DNA from: JANRLJ01 sp034437895
Lineage (GTDB): Bacteria > Chloroflexota > Anaerolineae > Aggregatilineales > Phototrophicaceae
Length of the DNA: 7,304 nucleotides
Direction: 5' to 3'
NCBI GenBank assembly: GCA_034437895.1
Contig: DAOTTO010000094.1
Span: 1 to 7,304 of the forward strand
Under the pieces are notes generated by a model. It saw only the letters and a program-made list of their open reading frames with translations. It did not search any database and was not told the origin of the DNA. A program made the translations under genes and the position numbers. This document shows positions 1-5,053 of the stretch, one piece after another. How positions within the stretch are numbered: the stretch's first letter is position 1; each line of letters begins with the position of its first letter.

Positions 1-237
1 GGTATTCACATTATCCATTTCGTAGCCGCCATCTGCGCCTGTGAGATGCCCGATGTCGTTTTGCTGGAGGTACATGAAGATAAAGCCCAAAATACGCGCC
101 GCAATTTTGGAAGACAGTAGATTGGTTGACACTTCAATGATCTCTCCATTGATAAGCTCAATGTCTTTATCTTGGTTTTCCGCCCGTTGGCTGATTTCCC
201 AGAAGTCCGCCGCCGTTATTTTTTGCTGAATCGCCAT
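1..237 (-). CDS. Uma2 family endonuclease, N-terminal part (runs off the window)
   Basis: Reading from ATG at 237 leftward gives 79 open codons with no stop before the window edge, so only the N-terminal part is present. The product begins MAIQQKITAADFWEISQ and is 32/33 identical over its first 33 residues to the complete Uma2-family protein encoded at 392-946. It then drops to roughly half identity, while keeping the family-like segment NDIGHLTGADGGY. Uma2 (DUF820, COG4636) proteins have a PD-(D/E)XK restriction-endonuclease-like fold and no well-established physiological role. The catalytic residues of this copy lie outside the window. The start is set by a GGAG sequence 8 nt upstream and by alignment with the paralogue. 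The leader and -10 box are also shared with the paralogue. Family assignment follows from the paralogue; function is unknown. Confidence 0.85.
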   Translation of the reverse strand, partial: MAIQQKITAADFWEISQRAENQDKDIELINGEIIEVSTNLLSSKIAARILGFIFMYLQQNDIGHLTGADGGYEMDNVNT

Positions 238-284
238 CGTACATGCTCCACATTCACATGCATTCTATTATAGTCCAAATCGTC
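139..284 (-). repeat. Direct repeat copy 1 (Uma2 promoter, leader and codons 1-33)
   Basis: This segment matches 848-994 at about 709-710 nt offset. The 99 coding nucleotides differ at 6 positions. The upstream block from GGACTATAAT through the GGAG Shine-Dalgarno differs at one position. A one-base length difference and several changes lie between the GGAG and the ATG. The similarity ends sharply after codon 33. Confidence 0.85.
267..272 (-). promoter_or_regulatory. -10 box of the first Uma2 gene
   Basis: Perfect TATAAT on the minus strand, 29 nt upstream of the ATG at 237. It sits in a block conserved with the promoter of the second Uma2 copy. I see no good -35 hexamer at 16-18 nt. Confidence 0.5.
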
Positions 285-391
285 GGAGGGCGTGGGATAG
301 GGCGGGATTTTCAAAAGGCTGTGAAGGTTGGATAGCGAAGGGGAAAGAGGTTAGATGAGGTCAATCCTGAACGATGACTTCATGCTTAAGA

Positions 392-946
392 TTAAAAAAT
401 TTGCTTGATCGGTAGGCTAAAACCGGGCAGCACGTCGCCGCCGTCTAAAACGTCATCTATGCCGAGCGTCTGCGTTGGCTGGTCGGGACGATAAATCTCG
501 ACCTCCTGCCGTTCTGGATAAAAATACCAGACCAGCGGCACACGCAGCGCTTGATACGTCTCTAATTTTTTGAAGATACGCCGTTTCGGGTCTTTGATGT
601 CCGATGGCGAAATAAACTCGGCGGCTAAATCGGGCGGAACGGGGTTAAAGCCTGTTTCGGGAAGTTCGCGCTGTCGCTCATAAAAGATAAAAGCGACATC
701 CGGGGCAAACGTATTGCCATCGTCCATCGTGTAACCGCCTGCTTCGCCCGTGAGATGCCTAATGTCGTTAGTGTCCAAATAATTGAGAATATGCCGTCCG
801 AGATTCATGGCCTGTTTGGATGTGCGCGGGTTAGAGGCCATCTCTTCAATCTCTCCATTGATGAGTTCAATGTCTTTATCTTGGTTTTCCGCCCATTGGC
901 TGATCTCCCAGAAGTCCGCCGCCGTTATCTTTTGCTGAATCGCCAT
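392..946 (-). CDS. Uma2 family endonuclease (DUF820)
   Basis: A complete 184-residue protein, a usual length for Uma2/DUF820 proteins, which have a PD-(D/E)XK nuclease-like fold. Visible family signatures are an N-terminal ENQDKDIELINGEIEEM segment, the acidic strand FAPDVAFIF, the EFISPSD motif followed by a lysine-rich helix (KDPKRRIFKKLETY), and a C-terminal strand LVWYFYPERQEVEIYRP. The Asp of PDVAF and the Glu of EFISPSD are the likely metal-binding acids; this is inference from the family. A TTG at 988 would add 14 residues. The paralogue at 1-237 has a frame-breaking indel in exactly that stretch, and GGAGA lies 8-9 nt before ATG 946, so ATG 946 is chosen. It is a tandem paralogue of the gene to its left, separated by 154 nt, and each has its own promoter block. 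Biological role unknown. Confidence 0.88.
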   Translation of the reverse strand: MAIQQKITAADFWEISQWAENQDKDIELINGEIEEMASNPRTSKQAMNLGRHILNYLDTNDIRHLTGEAGGYTMDDGNTFAPDVAFIFYERQRELPETGFNPVPPDLAAEFISPSDIKDPKRRIFKKLETYQALRVPLVWYFYPERQEVEIYRPDQPTQTLGIDDVLDGGDVLPGFSLPIKQIF

Positions 947-994
947 TACAACGTTCTCCACATTCACATGCGTTCTATTATAGTCCAAATCGTC
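848..994 (-). repeat. Direct repeat copy 2 (Uma2 promoter, leader and codons 1-33)
   Basis: Second copy of the block at 139-284. It covers the start of the complete Uma2 gene and about 48 nt upstream. The conserved part ends at CGTC (991-994), beyond which only loose G-rich similarity remains. Confidence 0.85.
977..982 (-). promoter_or_regulatory. -10 box of the second Uma2 gene
   Basis: Perfect TATAAT on the minus strand, 30 nt upstream of the ATG at 946, conserved in position and context with the copy at 267-272. No convincing -35 element is visible. An activator or an unusual upstream element may be needed; that is inference. Confidence 0.5.
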
Positions 995-1162
995 AGGGGA
1001 TGCGGGGCGGCATTATTTGTAATTTTTAGTGAGGGATAAATCATGGGAGGTGGTCAATGTGAAAGGGAAAAGCGTACTTACTCGGTTCAATATGATCTTG
1101 GTACAGCGTAGCGCATTGATAGGTAAGTCTATCTACATAGCGTATATAAACTTTTACGCTCG

Positions 1163-1271
1163 AACTCCACCCCTAAATCCCCTCCCCGTACACGAGGAGG
1201 GGACTTAAATAACCCTTGTGAACTTTTTTGCTCCCCTCCCTGAGTTCGGGGAGGGGCCGGGGGTGGGGTTT
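1163..1271. repeat. Compound inverted repeat, copy A (REP/MITE-like)
   Basis: Two G+C-rich hairpins are enclosed in a larger inverted repeat. Hairpin 1 pairs 1179-1185 with 1196-1202 (CCCCTCC/GGAGGGG) around a loop containing GTACAC. Hairpin 2 pairs 1233-1240 with 1249-1256 (CCCCTCCC/GGGAGGGG) around the loop TGAGTTCG. The outer ends, AACTCCACCCC on the left and GGGGTGGGGTT on the right, are near-perfect inverted repeats. The A+T-richer core between the hairpins is about 30 nt. The same design occurs at 4481-4577 in opposite orientation. There is no coding capacity. It may be a non-autonomous mobile repeat and may also act as a transcription terminator for the VWA gene; both are inferences. 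Confidence 0.85.
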
Positions 1272-1348
1272 GTGGCCCCAGATTATCGTGCGGCGCTACC
1301 AACATACGATGCCACTATAATGGGGATACGTTTTTGAAGCAGCTAGCT

Positions 1349-3058
1349 TTATTGGTCGCCTAAGCGGATGACGGCCTGCACCAACGTGATGAGTTCATCC
1401 ACGCTCGATTCCAGCGCTTCATTATTTTCCGGTAGATCAACCTGCGCCGATTCGAGCAGATTCAGCACTGCGCTGTAACTGCCCTCTTCCGCCCAAGTGC
1501 TGCCGCGCAGCAGTTCAGCGAATTCCGCAACGGCGGCTTGAACGCGGAAGGTCGCAGGGGCATCGTCCATGCTTTCGCGTAAATCGCCAACCGTGAGCGG
1601 ACGGCTGATCTCCACGACTTCGCGGGTTTCGGCATCTTCGTAGCGGATGAAGACCGTCGCGATTACACTGTCTGCATTCGGCTGTGCCGCGCCAGCTTCG
1701 AGCGCGATTTCGTAAAGCGCCGTCACGCTGTGACCCGCACCCACTTCGCCTGCATCTACGGTATCATTACGGAAATCCTGATCGGCAATCGCCCGATTTT
1801 CGTAACCGATCAAGCGATAACGGTCTGTCACTTCCGGGTTAAAGTCAACCTGAACTTTGGCATCATAACCGACGACTTGCAGCGTCCCGGTGATGTTATT
1901 GACGAACACGCGCCGTGCCTCCCGCAAATTATCGACATAGTAGTAATTACCGTTGCCATCGTTAGAGAGCTGCTCCATCAGGGCATCATTGTAATTGCCC
2001 ATGCCGAAGCCAATCGCGCTCAAGGTGATTCCATCATCCACGCCTTCACGGATCGTTTGCAAAATCGCGTCGGGGCCAGTATTGCCGACATTCGCCACGC
2101 CATCGCTGCATAGAATGATGCGCGTATTTTGCCCATCGATCAGTGTATCCTGCGCCAGTTGATACCCGATGCGGAGGCCATCTTCGGCATTGGTGCTGCC
2201 TTCGGGATGGAGCGCATCAATCACGCTCATGATCGTCTCGCGCTCACTGGCAGGCGTGGGATCAAGCAGTGAACGGCTGACATCGGAATAAACCACAATA
2301 CCGACGCGATCATCTTCACGAAGACCATCCAACAGCAGCGCCAGCGATTCTTTGACCAGCCCAAGCCGATTTTCCATATCCATGCTGCCGGAGACATCAA
2401 TCACGAAGATCAGCGTCACTGGATCACGGTCTTCCGGGGCAATATAACGCGCCTGAATGCCGACGCGCAGGGCATAATGGTCTTCGTAGCCAAAAGGTGT
2501 GGGCGCGGCATCCAGATAAATGGCGAAGGCATCGTCGCCGCTGGGCGAGTCATAATCCGCGTCGAAGTAGTTGACAAATTCTTCCGGGCGAATCGCATCT
2601 TCCGGCGGAAGTTGATTCTGTCCGACGAGATAACTACGGACGACAGTGTAGCTGCCCGTATCGACATCCATCGCAAACGTACTGAGGTTGTCATCTTCCG
2701 TATCATAAAACGGATTGGTGCCGGGATTTTCAAACTGCATATCGGCGGGGGTAGGCACGATAGCCTGCTGCTGTACAGGTGGATTAAAAGACAAAGCGCT
2801 GCTCGGTGCGCCGCCCATACCTGCTGGCGCGGTAGCAGCAAACGCCCTGCTTGTTCCCGCTGGCGAGGCACTAACCGCATCCACAGGTGATGGCTGTTGG
2901 GCAATTTGATTGGATGTGGATTCGCCTTCGCTGCTTTGCGCTTGGGATTCGAGCGGAAGTTCATCGTTTTCGCTTTGGTTGATGCTGCCGCAGCCGACCA
3001 ATAAGAGGCTGAGGACGACAAGACAGATCAAAAAGCGGATGTTCGTTTTGGGGGTCAT
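1349..3058 (-). CDS. VWA domain lipoprotein, YfbK-like (vWF_A N-terminal, VWA and DUF3520 domains)
   Basis: A 569-residue exported protein. The N-terminus is a lipoprotein signal peptide: Lys4 and Arg8, a hydrophobic core at 9-21, and lipobox L-V-G-C with lipidated Cys23. It should therefore be anchored to the outer face of the cytoplasmic membrane. Residues 24-112 are a Ser/Gln/Pro/Ala-rich linker. About 115-205 match the N-terminal vWF_A-associated domain (STFAMDVDTGSYT, RPEEFVNYF). About 213-385 form the VWA domain with an intact metal-ion-dependent adhesion site: D221-x-S223-x-S225, T289 and D319. About 386-560 match the C-terminal DUF3520 domain. This is the E. coli YfbK-type architecture, whose molecular role is not established; metal-dependent protein binding at the surface is inferred. 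A GTG at 3106 would put 16 polar residues before the signal peptide. ATG 3058 has AAGGAG 10 nt upstream and is preferred. The gene is monocistronic in this window. Confidence 0.92.
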   Translation of the reverse strand: MTPKTNIRFLICLVVLSLLLVGCGSINQSENDELPLESQAQSSEGESTSNQIAQQPSPVDAVSASPAGTSRAFAATAPAGMGGAPSSALSFNPPVQQQAIVPTPADMQFENPGTNPFYDTEDDNLSTFAMDVDTGSYTVVRSYLVGQNQLPPEDAIRPEEFVNYFDADYDSPSGDDAFAIYLDAAPTPFGYEDHYALRVGIQARYIAPEDRDPVTLIFVIDVSGSMDMENRLGLVKESLALLLDGLREDDRVGIVVYSDVSRSLLDPTPASERETIMSVIDALHPEGSTNAEDGLRIGYQLAQDTLIDGQNTRIILCSDGVANVGNTGPDAILQTIREGVDDGITLSAIGFGMGNYNDALMEQLSNDGNGNYYYVDNLREARRVFVNNITGTLQVVGYDAKVQVDFNPEVTDRYRLIGYENRAIADQDFRNDTVDAGEVGAGHSVTALYEIALEAGAAQPNADSVIATVFIRYEDAETREVVEISRPLTVGDLRESMDDAPATFRVQAAVAEFAELLRGSTWAEEGSYSAVLNLLESAQVDLPENNEALESSVDELITLVQAVIRLGDQ

Positions 3059-3184
3059 GATGTCGCTGCTCCTTCTCGTTTGAGTATTGAAGGGATGACG
3101 ATACACACACAGAAATAGTTCCCAAATTACACATATAAACCGATTTCTAACGGCATTCCCCCGATTCTGTTATAGACGCGATAA

Positions 3185-3194
3185 AACAATTGTT
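3185..3194. promoter_or_regulatory. Palindrome AACAATTGTT in the divergent intergenic region
   Basis: A perfect 10-nt palindrome about 50 nt upstream of the LexA-N-like gene, in the intergenic region shared with the VWA gene. It could be an operator for the adjacent winged-helix protein or another dimeric regulator. It is short and A+T-rich, so chance is possible. Confidence 0.2.
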
Positions 3195-3208
3195 CTAAGA
3201 TGTAACCG

Positions 3209-3236
3209 TTGGAATTTTGTTACCCGGAGATATAAA
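3209..3236 (+). promoter_or_regulatory. Possible promoter of the LexA-N-like gene
   Basis: TTGGAA (3209-3214), 16-nt spacer, TATAAA (3231-3236). Initiation would fall at about the ATG at 3242, implying a leaderless or nearly leaderless transcript. The GGAGA at 3226-3230 argues instead for a leadered message from a promoter further upstream, for example TGTTATAGA at 3169-3177. The two readings conflict. Confidence 0.25.
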
Positions 3237-3241
3237 ACGTT

Positions 3242-3529
3242 ATGCCGCGATTCCCTCGATCCTGGCACCGCCAGAGCCGTTACGATAATGCCGCACGGGT
3301 CTACCACTTTGTCGAGGATTTTAACGCAGCCCATGCTTATCTACCGAGTGTGCGCGAAGTGGCGGATGGCTGTTTTATGGGACGAGCGACGGTGGTGCGT
3401 TATTTAGACATCTTAGAAGGCTGGGGATGCGTCAGCCGTGAACCAGGCGTGGCACGCAGCCTGACGATTACGGGTCGCCTGCCGCCGCCTGAAATAACCG
3501 ACCCTGATGAAGACGCAGATGAAGCATGA
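3242..3529 (+). CDS. LexA DNA-binding-domain-like winged-helix protein without protease domain
   Basis: A 95-residue protein that aligns by eye with the N-terminal winged helix-turn-helix of LexA. Residues 17-32 form helix 1. The PSVREVADGCFM segment (35-46) is the first helix of the HTH, and RATVVRYLDILEGWG (48-62) is the recognition helix with the LexA-like 'LE..G' ending. VSREPGVARSLTITG (64-78) is the wing. Full-length LexA is about 200 residues and carries an S24 autoprotease; here the protein ends with a Pro-rich acidic tail (DPDEDADEA), so it cannot self-cleave. A Lys/Arg-rich N-terminus (MPRFPRSWHRQSR) may add DNA contact. It probably acts as a small transcription regulator; target unknown. 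The start ATG has GGAGA 11 nt upstream, rather far. The gene converges on the minus-strand gene ending at 3534, with only 4 nt between stop codons. Confidence 0.75.
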   Translation: MPRFPRSWHRQSRYDNAARVYHFVEDFNAAHAYLPSVREVADGCFMGRATVVRYLDILEGWGCVSREPGVARSLTITGRLPPPEITDPDEDADEA

Positions 3530-3533
3530 ACGC

Positions 3534-3845
3534 CTAAAACTGGAAGCGATTCTCGAAGTAAACAACCTTACGCTTATAATTGATGGTGTAAGATTTCAGC
3601 CGTTCCTCCGCCTGCTTGAAGGTTTCGCTGCTCAAGACCGTCGTTAAGGTGTGATAATCGTAACAGATAAAGTCGATCTGCCGTGCTGGATAGCGTCCAT
3701 AAATGATTTGCCAGGCAAAGATCATCTGCAAACCCATCTTTTGCATCCCCGGCACAAATTCTGACAGCACATAATTGTAGTAACGCTCATATTTTTCTGG
3801 GTGAATATCATAGGATAAGATCATGCGATAATTGGGGTTCGTCAT
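3534..3845 (-). CDS. Hypothetical protein, small alpha/beta (possibly dimeric alpha-beta barrel-like)
   Basis: I do not recognise this 103-residue protein. The pattern is a strand (YRMILSYDI), a helix (YERYYNYVLSEFVPGMQKM), two strands (MIFAWQIIYG, QIDFICYDY), a helix (SETFKQAEERLKSY) and a final strand (KRKVVYFENRF). This beta-alpha-beta-beta-alpha-beta order resembles ferredoxin-like dimeric alpha-beta barrel proteins (NIPSNAP/ABM type); that is fold-level inference only. It is rich in Tyr and Phe and has no obvious catalytic motif. An ATG at 3902 would extend it by 19 residues, but an extended promoter-like element (3883-3910) overlaps that start, so ATG 3845 is preferred. No clear Shine-Dalgarno precedes it. 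It follows the STAS-like gene on the same strand, 74 nt after that stop, and the two may be partly co-transcribed. Confidence 0.65.
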   Translation of the reverse strand: MTNPNYRMILSYDIHPEKYERYYNYVLSEFVPGMQKMGLQMIFAWQIIYGRYPARQIDFICYDYHTLTTVLSSETFKQAEERLKSYTINYKRKVVYFENRFQF

Positions 3846-3882
3846 CGATTTTTGTGCCGTCTGGTTGCTGTGTAATGAAGCT

Positions 3883-3910
3883 ATTCTAACATGCCCCTTC
3901 ATGGGCGCAA
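3883..3910 (-). promoter_or_regulatory. Promoter of the alpha/beta hypothetical gene, extended -10 type
   Basis: On the minus strand, TTGCGC (3905-3910), a 16-nt spacer and TAGAAT (3883-3888), with TG one base before the -10 (TGT-TAGAAT). Initiation near 3876 would leave a leader of about 30 nt to ATG 3845. It lies just after the stop of the STAS-like gene and gives the hypothetical gene its own start. Confidence 0.45.
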
Positions 3911-3919
3911 CAGCACGAC

Positions 3920-4291
3920 TCAGTTCAAGAAAGCATAAGCTTCTTCATCGCTATCGGCGAAGTGCAGCTTTTGATCGCCCAAAATGAGCAGTTTACCACC
4001 GTCGGGTACAATCTGCCGCAGCGTCTTGTCGTCTAACCCGATGATGACCGCTCGTCCGCTGAGCGTATTATGCTGCTTTTTGCCCACCGTCCGCAGATGC
4101 GCTATCGCCCCACCCGGCAGCCGATTTCCGCCGCGCAGATCAAAAATCACATCCACCGGGGCTTTGGCGCTGTAAAGCGAAAACAACGAAATCCGCACCG
4201 CCCGATGGTAATCCAGCCAATTCCAGCTACCTTCCGCCACATAGCGCAGAATGGTCTTTGCTTCATTATCCCATTTAAATTGCACACCCAT
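3920..4291 (-). CDS. STAS/SpoIIAA-like hypothetical protein
   Basis: A 123-residue protein, the length of a single STAS-like domain. It starts with a beta hairpin (GVQFKWDNEAKTILRYVAEGSW), then a helix WLDYHRAVRISLFSL (25-39), a hydrophobic strand VDVIFDLRGG (46-55), a helix GAIAHLRTVGKK, a strand GRAVIIGL (79-86), a helix, a strand KLLILGD and a final helix DSDEEAYAFL. This alternating pattern, with the strand-then-loop 'FDLRGG', resembles the SpoIIAA-like STAS fold used in partner-switching or lipid-binding proteins. The match is structural intuition, and no kinase or phosphatase partner is encoded nearby. The TTG at 4318 would add 9 residues. ATG 4291 has AAGGCGGA just upstream and is chosen. 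The upstream region contains a purine-rich degenerate repeat (4337-4379), which may overlap its promoter. Confidence 0.7.
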   Translation of the reverse strand: MGVQFKWDNEAKTILRYVAEGSWNWLDYHRAVRISLFSLYSAKAPVDVIFDLRGGNRLPGGAIAHLRTVGKKQHNTLSGRAVIIGLDDKTLRQIVPDGGKLLILGDQKLHFADSDEEAYAFLN

Positions 4292-4336
4292 TTTTCCGCC
4301 TTGATCTAGCCCATCCAACTGGACAAATCAAAGCCT

Positions 4337-4379
4337 AGCGCAAAGATGCGAAGACGCAAAGGGACAAAGAAAGCGAAAG
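4337..4379 (+). repeat. Purine-rich degenerate short tandem repeat
   Basis: Five loosely repeated 7-10 nt units of the type CGCAAAGA (GCGCAAAGA, TGCGAAGA, CGCAAAGGGA, CAAAGAAA, GCGAAAG). The tract is almost all purine apart from the C of each CGC. It lies 46 nt upstream of the STAS-like start. It has no coding sense. Confidence 0.5.
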
Positions 4380-4480
4380 TCCTGAATTTGTCACTTTTTA
4401 CTTTGGAAGTTCGCAATTTATCATTTGATGCAAACAAGGGGTTTATTCATTTTAACTTTTAAATACGGAGTTATCCACCA

Positions 4481-4577
4481 AACCCCACCCCCCGACCCCC
4501 TCCCCGAACTCAAGGAGGGGAAGAAATTCGCAATGCCTTGCTCCCTCCCTGTGTACGGGGAAGGTTGGGGTGGGGTT
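4481..4577. repeat. Compound inverted repeat, copy B (inverted relative to copy A)
   Basis: Same architecture as 1163-1271. The outer inverted ends are AACCCCACCCC and GGGGTGGGGTT. A left hairpin has CCCCTCCCC and GGAGGGG around a loop with GAACTC. The right arm, CTCCCTCCCTGTGTACGGGG, pairs imperfectly within itself. The GAACTC-type arm is on the left here but on the right in copy A (as GAGTTC), and the GTGTAC arm is on the right here but on the left in copy A (as GTACAC). The two copies are therefore the same asymmetric element in opposite orientations. The core between the arms is about 20 nt and is not visibly conserved. Confidence 0.85.
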
Positions 4578-4652
4578 CTTCGTATTAATTTGTAAAACGT
4601 CACAAACCGCTTGTTCGGCAAAAATCTAACTTACCAAGTCAGTTCTATAATG

Positions 4653-4955
4653 CTAACTTTTCTTCGGATAACCGATCGCTTCAAGTGTCTTGGCGAGGCC
4701 GAAATCCTTGGTGCTGAGTTTTTTGCCCGCGTCATGGGTAGTAAAGCTCACAGTGACGGTCTTCCAGCCGATGCTCAAATCCGGGTGATGATCGTGGGCT
4801 TCGGCAATCGTGCCGACGGTGGTGGCGAAGGCCAAACCCGCCATATAACTCGGCAGCGTATACGTTTTGACAATCGTGTCGCCGTCGCGCTCCCAGCCAT
4901 CCAGTTCAGCCAAGCGTTCTGCGATCTCTGCCTCGGTTAATGCAGGGGTTGCCAT
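4653..4955 (-). CDS. Pterin-4a-carbinolamine dehydratase (4a-hydroxytetrahydrobiopterin dehydratase)
   Basis: A 100-residue cytosolic protein of full family length. The enzyme dehydrates 4a-hydroxytetrahydropterin to the quinonoid dihydropterin, recycling the cofactor of aromatic amino acid hydroxylases. The signature is clear: H54-D-H56-H57-P58 followed by THD at 73-75 (H74) and the DFGLA helix at D84. H56, H57 and H74 correspond to the three pterin-site histidines of the family. W21 belongs to the conserved N-terminal 'GW' segment. A TTG at 4967 overlaps the Shine-Dalgarno GGAGG, which is 5 nt before ATG 4955, so the ATG is the start. No hydroxylase gene is nearby, so it may serve one encoded elsewhere or act in a role unrelated to phenylalanine hydroxylation, as suggested for many bacterial homologues. 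It diverges from the nucleotidyltransferase gene, with 98 nt between starts. Confidence 0.93.
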   Translation of the reverse strand: MATPALTEAEIAERLAELDGWERDGDTIVKTYTLPSYMAGLAFATTVGTIAEAHDHHPDLSIGWKTVTVSFTTHDAGKKLSTKDFGLAKTLEAIGYPKKS

Positions 4956-5053
4956 GTGTGCCTCCAAATTTTTTTAGGGTACAGTCGCAAGTTTACGCGC
5001 TTTGCATGATAATGATGTTAATGTTTGAAAAATAGTGCATGATGGAGAGTATG

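Larger units (their letters stand above)
947..1348. other. Gene-free stretch between Uma2 and VWA genes
   Basis: About 400 nt with no supported gene. It holds the Uma2 promoter block at the left (to 994), then about 170 nt in which I see no structure. The compound inverted repeat follows at 1163-1271, then 77 nt leading to the 3' end of the VWA gene. The short open frames crossing it are shadows or repeat-derived. Confidence 0.7.
4292..4652. other. Gene-free stretch between STAS-like and PCD genes
   Basis: About 360 nt with no supported gene. It contains the purine-rich repeat (4337-4379) and compound inverted repeat copy B (4481-4577). The rest is A+T-rich sequence in which I see nothing definite. 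A 66-codon minus-strand frame across it simply translates the repeat (PPQPSP.., GRGSGGG) and is rejected as a gene. Confidence 0.7.

Noticed and set aside
41..229. 62-codon plus-strand open frame at the left edge
   Set aside because: It is antisense to the partial Uma2 gene, whose frame is confirmed by the paralogue.
1163..1271. CRISPR-like repeat array
   Set aside because: The repeated arms are inverted, not direct, and there are no regularly spaced identical repeats with unique spacers.
1313..1321. Plus-strand TATAAT near the 3' end of the VWA gene
   Set aside because: There is no -35 at a usable distance and no plus-strand gene downstream, so it is probably chance in A+T-richer sequence.
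2416..3021. 201-codon minus-strand open frame inside the VWA gene
   Set aside because: It lies on the same strand in another frame of a well-supported gene. Its composition (Ser, Ala, Arg, Met rich) is what an out-of-frame reading gives, and the true frame has complete domains.
4421..4621. 66-codon minus-strand open frame
   Set aside because: It is a translation of the compound inverted repeat (Pro-, Gly-, Ser- and Arg-rich runs), has no family resemblance, and lies in gene-free sequence.
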